In this document: in pieces, positions 12,001-23,287 of the stretch
Position numbering within the stretch: position 1 is the first letter of the stretch
Layout of the letters: each line of letters starts with the position of its first letter
Source of the DNA: Tetrapyrgos nigripes
Lineage: Eukaryota; Basidiomycota; Agaricomycetes; Agaricales; Campanellaceae
Reading direction: 5' to 3'
Assembly (NCBI GenBank): GCA_013368315.1
Contig: JAACJM010000014.1
Coordinates: 1-64,000, forward strand
Length of the DNA stretch: 64,000 bases
The notes under the pieces: generated by a model
Told to the model about the DNA's origin: nothing
Database searches by the model: none
What the model saw: the letters and a program-made list of their open reading frames with translations, nothing else
Program-made: the position numbers and the translations under genes

Positions 12001-12939
12001 ACGTACTACCCTTGACATCAGCCATTTTGGATCGCCCATGTACCGGATCTAGTGCCGTAAAATCCGTCAACGCGACTCGTGTTCTGGAGAAATTGTGGAG
12101 CATCGTCCAAAAAGAGGAGGATGAAACTTTGAGTTTCCTGCATAAATCATTTGACGATTTCTTGACCGACTACACTAGGTGCCCCAAAGAATATTACATC
12201 GACGTGAAAGAATATCTGCTAGACTGGACCTTTATCTGCACTTCATACTTCATTGATTTTTTGAAGAGCAATGTGGAATATCCACGCGATGGGCCCGAGT
12301 CTGAGGCAGATATTGCATTTCTCGACTTCGCAATGGTATCTTGGAACATGTTTGTCGAAAAACTAAGTTTTCAAGACCTGGAATCAAGGCCTGACGTACG
12401 CGACGCCCTGAAGACCATGCTCCAGACATACCTTCTACGATTGATGTACCTGGGAAAAAGCAAGAATAGATACATCGGCAAGCTAACGGACGAGGTAAGT
12501 TTTGTTTATGATTGTGGTTGAACTTTAGCTCCGTGTCCAAATTAATCCAAATCTCAGAAGCTAGAAAATCACTCAGATTTTGGACAACTGATTTGTGACA
12601 GTTCCGAATTCATCACCTGTGTAGGCATATTTGAGGAGAGGACGGCGAGGATGTTCAAACGTTTTCAATGGCTCTGCCACAAGCGTTCCAGTAGGATGTA
12701 CGACTACTACATGCCGGTATTCGTTGCAATGGCTTCTGGATCACGGCGCTATCCCGATATCATTGAGGCTATTGAGAAGGTAAAGTCCATGAACTTTTCT
12801 TTGAGTCGAAACATTTTGATTATAGTGCTTCCAACAGGATCTTGCGCCTCCGGTGCTTGACAGTGGGTCATTGGACGTAGATTCACCGATAGAGATCCTG
12901 GAAATTCCAGAAAAAATAATTCTCGAAGGTCCGAAGCCT
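9089..12939. repeat. Segmental duplication, copy 2
   Basis: Direct repeat of 2682-6533, including about 300 bp upstream of the gene. It lacks a ~12 bp piece and carries small indels in that upstream part relative to copy 1. Similarity fades at the CCT codon near 12937, where the last exon of STAND gene B diverges. Confidence 0.9.
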
Positions 12940-12963
12940 GCCAGACGCCGATTCGCCTGGTGA
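9384..12963 (+). CDS. NACHT/STAND (NLR-like) NTPase, copy B
   Basis: Paralogue of gene A with the same eleven-exon structure: 9384-9412, 9471-9532, 9599-9737, 9793-9932, 9984-10318, 10367-10417, 10467-10674, 10740-10886, 10939-12494, 12558-12779, 12838-12963. They total 1004 codons plus stop. The C2-like N-terminus, helical segment, P-loop GVAGSGKSS (near residue 426), Walker B VDGLDEC and helical tail are all kept. The winged-helix segment RPHVWSDVLPL is present, unlike in copy A. In-frame stops at 9568 (TGA) and 9965 (TAA) confirm that introns 2 and 4 must be removed. The last exon ends early at TGA 12961. A different frame continues to an acidic tail ending at 13021, so the C-terminus looks frameshifted relative to its ancestor. 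Confidence 0.85.
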
Positions 12964-13370
12964 GGCGTAATGAAGATAATTCAACGACAGACTCCGAGGA
13001 CGAAAGCGATGATATAGCGTAAGAGTAAGAATTTGATGAGTGAGACGTAGATTGTATGATATGTACTTTTTCCTTTTTGCTATCTGATTACTATGAGTGG
13101 TTGGACATGTGTAACAGATGTGTATACCAGTAAGTATGATACCAGTGCATGCATGGAAATGATAAAGAAATAAAGACAGTGGTACGATACATTATTAACT
13201 ATGTATGTATGAGGGTAAGGGTAAGGAACGACGCGTGAATGATAGACTAGATTAAAGAGTGTGACTGACCAATTGGTTAAAGGCGAGAAAGAGCGTGGAC
13301 GGGGAATTATAGGGAAAACTAACTACAGAGTGGAAGAAGAAGAGACAAAACTCGGGTCGCTCCTCGTCGC
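12964..13370. other. Convergent 3' intergenic region
   Basis: It lies between STAND gene B (+) and the WD40 gene (-). The first ~58 bases contain the out-of-frame acidic tail of gene B (RRNEDNSTTDSEDESDD, stop near 13021). AATAAAG near 13170 is a possible polyadenylation signal for the + strand. Nothing else is seen. Confidence 0.5.
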
Positions 13371-16300
13371 CTACGCAGCCATCTCGAGTTCCTCTATCCC
13401 CTGTACCGGACTACTTGTTCGTGGCAAATCCTCTAGTTCAAACGGAGACGAAAACCGAGTCCCATCCAACATACTTCCACGATTGCTCGGCGGAGCAGAA
13501 TGATCATACATCTCTGAAAGTTTAGACCATACCTGGACAGCACCATCATGACTTCCAGTTGCAAGCATAAAAGGGTCTTCCGCGGCTGGATTCCATGCTA
13601 TACATGTTAGATCGCCACCGGGATTTTGATCTCGGATATGGTGCAACAGAGAACCAGATTCTCGATCCCAGATGTGTATTTCGCGATCTGTTAGTAAAGG
13701 AGTAGACGAGTCAGTAATTACCGGGTGTGAGCTTCTCAACAACAATGATACTCACTTTTACCAGCGCAAAGCACAAGTTCATCATTTTTACCTCCAAAGT
13801 AACTGGGCCCAGCAAAGTCAATGGGAGTCTTGTGCATATATGTGTGCCTATTGCGACATAATTCAATCAACCAACCTTCCACGATATATTATAGAAAAGA
13901 GACGACTGACCGCAATGTAAGCTTTGGTACCATCTGATTCTCATTCTTGAGGTCCTTCACTATTTCCATCTTCCAGTATTGGGGTGGTGCCTATATTCAG
14001 GATAAATTATTCGCGAGATAAAGACCAAGGAGGCAGCGACGCACTTTGTTCTCGTAGCTGACCAAAGCAGCGACACCATGACGAGTATTTCTAGCCAATG
14101 TTATATTCCGGACGTCGTTAAGGACGGGTGTGACACTAAGATTCTATGAGTTTATGGTCTCTAGGATTGAAGGAGACACTAACTTCTCGATGAGGCCAGT
14201 TTCCATATTGTAAACTGAATAGACTCGGCGTTTAGTAAACTTATCAATAAGCACGGTAGATTGAAGTACTCACCAACAAGCCTTCTTTCTACCTTTGATT
14301 TACTTGGGCGAAGGCCACCGGGAGACAATAACATAGGACCAACTCCAAGAAGACGTTTACCATCCGGTGTACAGGCAACATCGCGAACTTTCATATTCCC
14401 AAAATTATATCTTGCCAAAATCTGTCGAGACCTAGATGAAGAAGACGAAAGTAGAGAGAATGCTTCTAGAACGTACTTTGCCTTGGAGATCCTAGATGTC
14501 GACAGATAATCAGAATCATTCAGTGGATACAGTAGTCCACACACCAATTTAAACACACTGTTCCCTTCTACCGACAAGAAAGCTGCAAAGGTAGACCATA
14601 AATCAGCTATCAGCACAAAGGTCAGTAAGTATCTACGACGTACCATCGCCTTTCGGTAACCAAGTGACTGCTTCCACAGGATCGGAAGTTAGTCGATCAA
14701 TTGTACGCGTACACACCCCGTCCTGGATGCATTATAATGAGATATATGACATAGTCGTAAGCATACAGCGCGACTCACCAAATTCCAGACTTTAATTCCT
14801 CGGACCAGTTTCGTGAGCAGGAATTGACCATCTGGTGACCTAACCAATGATAAGTTTCAGAGGGTCTATAAAGAGGCGGCAATGGAAGTAGAGCATACCA
14901 TGCAACTTGTCCAACGAAACCTGTTGCGTGGGCTAGAACACGATGCGACACAAAAGGATCCTATAAACGCTCAAAACTGAGAACCCGTCAACTGTGAGAT
15001 GAATCACTCACTTCTACACGGAAAATAACAGAAAGTCGATCCCAACTGCAAAAATGAATATCAATAGCGTCAGCTCGTGTATTCTTTGGGAGCCCAACCA
15101 AAAGCCCTCCCACCTCGACGTAGCTAAAAACTTGCCATCCGGTGAAAACTGCAGATGCCTGACCAATGCTTGATGTGCCGCCAAATCTTGCGTAACCTCC
15201 AAGCACTTCAACTGCGGCTTTAAAGCAGCCACACGCGACGGGACCACCTTGACCAACTCCGGACCTCGACTCCTATCCGACGACGCAGTTCGACTGGACG
15301 AACCAGTCGGTGAACGACGCGAAGCAAGCCTTGCATCAATCTCAGCGAGTTTCATGGTCACTTGAGACCTCGCTTTGATCGTACGGATCGCATTCTGCCA
15401 GAGCAACTTTCCTGGCCGAACCTGAGATGGGTCCTGGGAATTGGATGGGGTTATGCTACCGAATGCATGTAGAGCAAGGGACGAAGTGCGATTGTGACAC
15501 GGTCTGAAGCTAGATTTAAACAGTGAAGTTTTGGACTCTGTATGACGATGTCGTGTGCTGAAGTTGATGAAAACGGGAGATATAGGGGAGGGAGGCATCA
15601 GGGGGAAGGAAGAAGACACGGGAGAAGGAGGCCCCGAAGGGAAAAACAAGGGGGAAGGAGGCATCGGGGAGGGGGGTGTCGAAGAGGGAGGCAATGGAGA
15701 AGAAGGCATTGAACGGAAAGGATCTTCAGCTTGCAAGCGAGGATCTGTCACAGGCAACCAATTAGGCGGTTCATCTGCTTTTTCAGTGTCCTTGTTATGA
15801 CAGAGCCATGCTAATCCCCTGCCAATCCTGCTAATGCCAGTTATTCGACGCAGTTCTGCTCCAAAGTCATCCAAGACATCGCCGAGCCACTTTTTACCGC
15901 GGTGACGGCTCCATGCCCATCGTTCGAGTGTAAACCAAGCTGAAACGGCGATGAGACCAAAGGAGGTGACGCCGGTCATCAAAGTCGTCACGAGTGAGGT
16001 GATTCGATGCTAATAGCAAGATGTGAACGGTCCGTTCCTTTTAAAAAGGCAGATTATAAGCAGCACACACCTGACTTGAAGTGTAGGTGAAGAGACAGAG
16101 ACCCATCGAGAAACACGCCACTGAAATCACCAGGAAGAAAAGAGGACTTCGTTTGATCCAGATGAGGACCCACCATGGTACACGGTGAGAAGGAGAGCGG
16201 CTGGAGTAATCAAGAAACGTCAGATAAGAAGAACCTTCAGGAATTCCTAATGAGACTTACTACATGGCCTGTTTCCAAGTCAATCCAAGTAAGCTATTGA

Positions 16301-17516
16301 CAGCGGCGGCAATGCTGAACACCAGACTACTGAACCAGAAAGCGTTGACTAGATTAGCTTTAAAACCATCGAGTTTACTGTAGGAGGATTGCAAGCCAGT
16401 TGCTGTGACCGCAGAGAAAAAGGTGGCGACTGTCGACAAGTTTTGCAGATTTTCAGCCGCATGCTGTTGCGCGAAGCGAATGGTAGGAACACCAATCTCG
16501 ATGAATATCTGTATAGTGTCTGTAATGCTTTCAATGTGCTCTCCCATTTCCGCTGTGAGGTCTTGAATGTATCTTTGCACAGCAGGATACCGAAATTGAC
16601 CTAAGATATGAAAGAGCTTCAGCAAATGAACTCATAAAGTGAATCGATAGCAGAACGCGCCCTCGTATTCCTCCAAACAACTAGCCCAATACTTCAAATC
16701 ATCCTCGAACGCCGATAGAGAAGCATTGACAGCCTCATCTGTAAACTCCGGAAACTCATTCAGACTATTCGCAAACGTCCTGATTTCGCATGCCAGCTGC
16801 TCAAATTGTTCCGGGAAATGTTCTAGGTCAAGATTTTCGCTTACTACGGGAGTAGGCATGGTTCTGCGTTTGACAGACACATTCGACAGTGTTCTCGAGG
16901 AATGGTTGACGCTGGTGAAAGTAGCTTGTCTGATTTTTCTGGGAAACAGGTTGGCAGCATTTTGTTGGAAGAGAAAGCTGATCTGCGCGAGATGCGTTCG
17001 TAGATGGAAAGCTGAGGAGAGGATGGCGGCAGAGCTACCGAGTTGGCGTGTAGCGTTTGAGAAGTTGCGAAGCTGAATAGCATGAAATTAGAATGATAAT
17101 ATGCGGAGCGAGAAGCATTAGTACCTCCTTGTCGAGATTGCTACAATGCCTAGGCGAGGTTCAGAGCGTACACACAACGATAGTGAATAAGACAACCTAC
17201 CTCTGGAATTTGTTGAATGCTTCTGCGCCAGCATTTTGATGAGCCTCGTCAACCGTAGCTGGATAGCCGAATTGAGCGAGAGCAAAAGACAAACTAGTTG
17301 GAGATACTCACGAACGTCTTTATCGTCCTCAAAGTCAGGTAAATTGTTATTGACTAATAGAAGAAGTTGTCAACAAAATGATAGACGCAATTTTCTGATG
17401 AATAAACCTTGAATTTCCTTGTCTGTCTGCAAGAGCATTTCAACGAGGGTCATGACAGTCTCCCGCCTTGAGGGCCTTCTCTCGGAATCACCGAGTTCTG
17501 AAAGTACATGATTCAT
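13371..17516 (-). CDS. Membrane-anchored WD40 protein, WDR26/Gid7-like propeller (paralogue 1)
   Basis: Many short exons run from ATG at 17516-17514 (MNHVLSELGDSERRPSRR) to the stop at 13371. The N-terminus is helical (LPDFEDDKDV, DEAHQNAGAEAFNKFQR). Next comes a four-helix hydrophobic unit: two segments at 16260-16625 (STVATFFSAVTATGL and AFWFSSLVFSIAAAVNSLLG) and two at about 16210-15950 (the last is VTSFGLIAVSAWF). A long exon (15014-15991) holds a Pro/Ser-rich linker (MPSSPLPPSSTPPSPM) and the first WD40 repeat (HQALVRHLQFSPDGKFLATS). Further blades follow in small exons: NFGNMKVRDVACTPDGKRLL near 14430-14370 and GDLTCIAWNPAAEDPFMLAT near 13600. The propeller order resembles WDR26/Gid7, a subunit family of the CTLH/GID ubiquitin ligase. 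The membrane fusion is not part of that family. Function is unknown. Exon junctions were not all fixed. Confidence 0.78.
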
Positions 17517-17996
17517 CCTTCCCTATAGTTCCAGGATTGCCTGCACAATTGATGAGGAAACATGGCCAGCTAGCTCGAACACCAAAACGTACTTCAAAGC
17601 TGCAGCTCAATTAATGTCGTCAGATTTCGTTGGGTATTGGTCGTTTGCGAACTTGAAGGGAAAGTGAAGCAAGATTGGCCCGCCAATCCTGATAACGAGA
17701 AGGGTATAGTAGATAGTTTGGATGGGAAACGTTGGTGTGCCATTATAGTTTTATGGTGCGGAAAAAGGGGGAAGTCGCAGATTTGATCAATCGGCTGTTA
17801 CCTCATCTACTAATTCCCTGCTACACGTTTCGCATTATACCTAGTATACAGCTCACTGACAGTATATCCCATACCATCGAGGACCAGCCCATAAATATAA
17901 ATACCCGACTAAATCTAACTTAGCCCAGGAAAAAACCTGCTCTTCATAGTCCAGACTCAGAATTCTATCCCTTTAGTAATCAATGACCATGTTAGG
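17517..17996. promoter_or_regulatory. Upstream region of WD40 paralogue 1
   Basis: It lies between the start of the WD40 gene and the end of the F-box gene, both on the minus strand. A TATA-like stretch (TATTTATATTTATG on the minus strand, near 17893) is the only promoter-like signal. Its distance from the start codon makes it uncertain. Confidence 0.35.
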
Positions 17997-19908
17997 TCAC
18001 TGCTCTTCAGAGGCAGTCGCTCCCAAATCAACCATCAACGTCTCCGTCCGATGATACCTCGAGCCAACTCGTTCCGGGACAGTCCTAAACTCAGCAGCTC
18101 CTCCCCCGAAATACTGACGGTCTCGCATTTTACGATGTATAGCAGGGAAGGGAAGAACAGTATCTGCCTCTCTAGTGCAGCCAATTACTTGTTGATTCAG
18201 ATGATGATTGATAACGGAACATCGACCGAGGATCTTGGATCGGGTTAGAAGGAACGTCGAGGCCTTTGTTACTGTAGGCTTTGACAAGTCGCTCCACGGC
18301 CAACTTTTCTATTTCTTCTTGATAACTGCGTATATGCTCGTTGATGGTGTGAAGCACTGTCTTCCATTCCGTTTCGGCCAGTTCGACGTAGGGCTCGTAT
18401 TCGACGTGATCTGGTTCTCCGTCCTGATTGAGCCTGTTTTTGTTCCACATCGGTTCCACAGGCGGGAGACTGAGGAAGGTGTCCATAGAGGGGAAGAGAT
18501 CAGACTTGGAATCCGCTTTCAACATAGTTTTGTAACGAGCGCAGAGGGCGGTTCGTCGGCCAGCATTCCTCATCTCAATCAACCCGACTCGCAGTTTCCT
18601 CAAGAGAGGCTCCTTGATTTGAGCCCAGACTAAGGCCTTTTTCAACCCCGATTCCGAATGGATGCAGCCAGAACGAAGACTCACCACTGTCAGTCAACTC
18701 TCCTTCAAGCTGATCCCACTCTTCTCGGCCTTTCGAGAGAACCATATCCAGGCTACAAATAATGAATATACTTCTTCATAGTAAGGGAGAAAACAACAAA
18801 ACTCACTCCCACTTCTTCCAGCCCATCTCTGGGGATAAAAGCTTTGCTCTGATAGCAAGTTTGCGGAAATTGGATTCCGCTTTTTTAGCCTCCAAACGCT
18901 CGTATTCTTGGCCATCGGCCCACTTTTCTATACGAATGCCATCCTGAGCAGACAAAATTCCATAAATGTACATGTAGATAGGCATGGAGAAACGTGCACA
19001 GCCCACCTTGAGAATCTGCTCCCTGAGGACTTGGCGATCTTTGACAAAGGCTTCTAATTGATCCCCTTGTAAGGTATGCAACTTGTCGGATAGTTTCTTG
19101 ATACCTCGGGGAATTCTATACCCTACAGAAAGATAAGGTTTTGGGGATCGCTCTCTTAACGACAACTTACCTGATTCTCCTCGCGTTTCCTTCACACATT
19201 CCATCGCTCTTGGGTGAAATTTCCGGAGAAATCTGTCGAGTTTGCCCTTGCTTTCAAGATTCCTATAATATGATACGCTGAGAGGCTGAACGAGAGAAGA
19301 GTTGTAGAGATCTTTACGTTTTCTTTCGACACGCAGTACACAACCGCGAGCAATTGTTATAGTTGATGCGATCCACATTTTTCGCCCCACATTGTCCCTA
19401 GAGCTCATATCTCAGGTTCACCATCTCAAGGACTAAGTGATGGAGATACGTACATGACAATCTTTATTGAAGACCAGAGAGATATGCTGTCTCTCTGTAA
19501 TATCCTTGGCTTCCAACTCGGGCATTTCAGCATTCTCGCGAGCAGCTCTCCAGATAGAATCGGGGATCCCAGACAAGATTGCTCGGAAGACCGGCGTATG
19601 AGAAAGCAGTAGAAGGTCTTGAGCATGACAAAATTCGAATATCTGTACATGTTTTGTGACGTTAACAATTCGTCCTTATGTACACTCACACTCACCTTGC
19701 ATTGGAGTTCACTAGGTAGCCCGAAAAACTCGCTCATGTCCAACCCATCCTCAGAGTCCCTAACCAATTTGCTGTTCTTGCGGGGCTTTGGATTCAAATC
19801 CTTCTCAGAAGCGACGCGTTTACGCCCTAATTTGGCGTCATTGGAAGACGAAGACGAAGACGTCGCGTCCTTCTCTGCATGGGGGCGTCGATATGAGGAT
19901 AAGGAATG
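17997..19908 (-). CDS. F-box protein with Cys finger (agaricomycete type)
   Basis: Likely SCF adaptor. A basic Ser-rich leader (GRKRVASEKDLNPKPRKN) precedes an F-box, FFGLPSELQCK/IFEFCHAQDLLLLSH, which is split by an intron. A cysteine cluster follows (DCHGQCGAKNVDR ... LCTACRKKT, pattern Cx3C-x15-Cx2C), formed only after removing an intron between GATTGTCAT and GGACAATGT near 19450-19396. Then come coiled, charged segments (KKLSDKLHTLQGDQLEAFV; EKWADGQEYERLEAKKAES), a helical C-terminal half, and a last exon ending in LGATASEEQ at 17997. This order is common in agaricomycete F-box proteins. The first coding exon is unresolved. The exon at 19908 begins after a clear 3' splice site but has no ATG. 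An internal ATG at 19737 just before the F-box could also serve. Confidence 0.75.
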
Positions 19909-20243
19909 CTAGACGGTAAGCTACATCAGCAAAATTGCCACTCCGCTTTTCGGAACTTTTTCTAACTTTTTGCCGAAGGCGCAACAACTTTGAAAACCTA
20001 GGCCCCTGTACTTTGAAAAGCTGCCGGATTCTTTTAATCAGTCAGGAAAGCATGATAAAAGTATCTAAAAAGTTGCCATTCAAGTACCCAAAAAACTACT
20101 CTACAGTACGTCGACTAGGTACAGTAATGTAGGCATAAAAAAGGTATTTGTCTAGATCCATCTTGTTGACTCGGAGTGGGTACAGGACACTGCACAGCAA
20201 TTAAACCGAGTGCTCGGCATTAGGCTCGCCCTGTTATAAGCTG
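19909..20243. other. Intergenic, possibly with the missing first exon of the F-box gene
   Basis: There is no complete gene. Minus-strand ATGs near 20140 could begin a short first exon for the neighbouring F-box gene, but no splice pairing is convincing. Confidence 0.35.
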
Positions 20244-22849
20244 TCAGTACTACAGCGAGAGCAAAGAAGAAGAAAAAGCATGAGAGACACTCACTACACG
20301 GGTCTCAGCAACATTACTATCACTGTCCTCTTCTGAGATCTCTCCCCCTTCTTCCTGAGCATCCTCGAGTTCGTAGTCCTCTTCATCTTCCTGCAAAGTA
20401 GATCCCATACCAGCAGTATCTTCTCCAACGGACGCACTGGGTAGTGGCAATGTCGCTGGCTCCACCTGAGCAATGAGCTCATCAGGGTTGATATCAGGGA
20501 GCTCCCAATCTTCGTCTGGGTCGGGGCCAGACTTTTCGGTTTCGGGCACATGAGGGCTATCGTTAGGAAGGGACTTGGACTTGGATTTGCGTGTGTGGGT
20601 TTCGGCAGTCGCTATAATGCGGTCCCATTGGGCAGAGCTGCAACGATCAATGTTTTTGACGGGGTTCCTGCTGAAAAGGGAATGGATGTTGGTGGTCGTC
20701 TTGAGTTGAGTTGGCTTCCCTTCTATCACGGTATCCTTATCTCCCCAGATAGCGGCAGAAAAGTGACCATCACTTCCCGCAGGAACGACTTTTTCTCCAC
20801 TTGAATAGAACAAAAAAGCGCGACGTGCCTACAATCCAAATGAGTACACATACTATCTCTATACAAACGAGAACGCACCGCCAATATAGATAGAACCATG
20901 GCACCGACTGGTCGTTCTGGTAAACGGTCTGCGGCAGGCACCTTTGCAATAGCTTTGAGGTGCTCTGCAAACGTCTTGGAGATGACGTGCGATTGAAATG
21001 GGCCCTGTTGAAGAAAACAGGCTATCAGTGGTAAACTGCACAAAGATGTGGCCGTGAAAACTCACAGCATACACCGTCTTGTCGCCCTGTTGAATCGCAT
21101 GGGAGTAATAGTATGGGTAGGACTTGTAATCACCCAGTGTCTGCTCCGTAACGTAGGTTTTGCGCTGTTCCGGGGTTGAAAGGCCATTGCTGGTGAAAAT
21201 TTCTTCGAGGTTCTGAATGGCGGCTTTGCCAATGCTGTTACGCCATGACGTGAGTTTGTCCTGGACCTATAGAAGATGGTACCGCAGTGTCTGAGTCAGA
21301 TGAGAACTAAACATTGTTGTTGATACGTACCAATGTCTCAATTACTTTTCCTTTGTTCAACTCTGAAAAAAGGTTGTTTATTTCTTCGGGCATGATGTCC
21401 TCCCATGTCTGCTGCAATTCCTGCACAGTAGGGCCAGTCCAGGCAGTCAAGCAGCCGGTAAACTCGATAATTGCAGGAGCGAATTTTTCCCTGAAGTCTT
21501 TCTGAACCGGCGGGGGAAGACTTCCCATCCGAACCGTCTTTCGCCTAAAGGCCCGAGCGTCCGAAGGAGATACGTAGTCTTCAGAACTTGTTGGTTCGAC
21601 CTTGACAAGAGTTGCGCGCTGTTCGGTATGTACAGAGTCAGCATTGCTTGTCAGAAGCCAAAATGACACTCACCTCGACCACCGCTGCGATAGACCCAGT
21701 CTGGATTTTGACACTGCCGGTACCCTTGGGACTCTCCTCATCATCACCTTTTTCATCTGCAAACCCGCCATACTCATATTCGACGTCCTCGCCATTGTTG
21801 GCGGTCACAGTGTCCGAGGCGCGTACGGCGGTGTTTGTTGCGGAGGGAGATGCTTTCGAGACTTGTTTCTGTGCTGACCATTGGGGGCGGAGTCCTTGCA
21901 AACCCTTCTTGTACTTCTTAGCAGGAGGCTCAGATGGGCTGACCAGAGGAGAGAGGAAAACGCAGGCGAAAGGGCCAGAGAGACAATGTTAGCGCTGAAT
22001 TATTCCACAAAAGGAAGTTAATATAATACTCTTACACGTTGACATCTTCTGATGTAGGACGTTCTGATCTTTTCGCCGTCACTTCTGCACGCAGCATACC
22101 CTTCTTGTTACCACCACGAGCCTTCTTGGGAGCTGGCTTTTCGTTTTCGGAATCATCAAGACCAGCTTCAACCTCGTCATCGCTGTTAGGCTGATATTCT
22201 TCAGCATCATCACGGACTTGGGTATTTGCAGACGACACGTCGTGCCCTGGTAAAACAAGTCCTCTATTCTCAGCTTCATAATTTACACTCATCAGCAAAC
22301 ACTCACCTTCGGGCATTCCGACTGAAAGGTGAGACATATTCATTGCTCAGAAATGCGCTTCAATAGCTGCAAAATTACTTACCTTCATCTTTAGCAGACG
22401 CTCGTTTGCGCTTGATCGGCTTGGATGTGATGGGTCCTTCCGACGTTCCACTTGTCTGGTGAGCTATTAATCCTCGTCAGTGCTTTCTATGAATGATAGA
22501 AGCATTAAACCCACTTCCTGTATCTTTTCCAGGTTCTTTTGCAGCGCCATGATCCGCCTTTTTGCTCGCTAGTCAGAATGAACCATGAGCCAATCAGATG
22601 TGGTAGTGAGCTGGGTGTGATACTCTATACCTGGTCTTGTGTTTGGTTTTTTTTTTATGGTGCTCTTGGGTGGATTGTTGGCATTCTTCTCTGCCTCTTG
22701 GTCTTCCTGGCTAGTACCTTCGTAATCTTTGATAATTAGGCCCTCAGCTATAGTAATAGGAGTCAGAACAGTGAAGCAAGGCATTCTACAAGGTAATGTA
22801 ACGTACCTTCGCTACCTGTGGCCATGCTTTCCTCTAAGATGGACGACAT
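20244..22849 (-). CDS. Acidic, NLS-containing hypothetical protein
   Basis: I do not recognise a named domain. Exons start at ATG 22849-22847 (MSSILEESMATGSE) and include basic nuclear-import-like patches KPIKRKR (near 22405) and KKARGGNKKG (near 22110). A structured middle region (YPYYYSHAIQQGDKT; PFQSHVISKTFAEHL; RPVGAMVLSILAV; FSAAIWGDKDTV) spans roughly 21200-20700. An acidic tail (EDEEDYELEDAQEEGG) precedes a final intron whose removal gives a two-codon ending Tyr-stop at 20244. The central segment resembles a hypothetical-protein family I have seen in other agaricomycetes, but no function can be given. The gene is divergent from the Gal80-like gene, sharing a 438 bp spacer. Confidence 0.65.
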
Positions 22850-23287
22850 AGAGGTTGAGAGTTGCAAAATTCCGGAATCCGGTCACCGTTAGTCACACAG
22901 GGGCCCTTGTTCCGAAACGCATGCTACGTCGCGCTCCGAGAGCAGTCGATGTTGCAAGCTACGTCTTCCTGGAGGGCTCTGCGCGACGCGTTGACGCAAG
23001 TTGGCCGTCCTGTTGAAAATTAAAGATGTAAAGACTCATCCCAAAAAAGTCTGGTCAATTGCAAGGCCAAGTCACGATCAAAGCTCACCTTCAAATTTCT
23101 GGATTTTCTGCAATCTCTGCGATTTCTTCAAACTTTTTGGTACAGAACCGGTGTCTTTCATAGATCACACATCACAACATCTCTCGTAAAGGTTCTGTAG
23201 AGGAAGAATGTCATGGGAAAACCGAATTTCTGCACTACTCGGTCAAATGACGTGCTCAAGCTGCTCATTACTCATTCTCCTTGCAAG
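22850..23287. promoter_or_regulatory. Shared divergent promoter region
   Basis: This is the spacer between the minus-strand hypothetical gene and the plus-strand Gal80-like gene. It must hold both promoters. CT-rich runs precede the plus-strand start (near 23090-23140). No precise element can be named. Confidence 0.4.
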
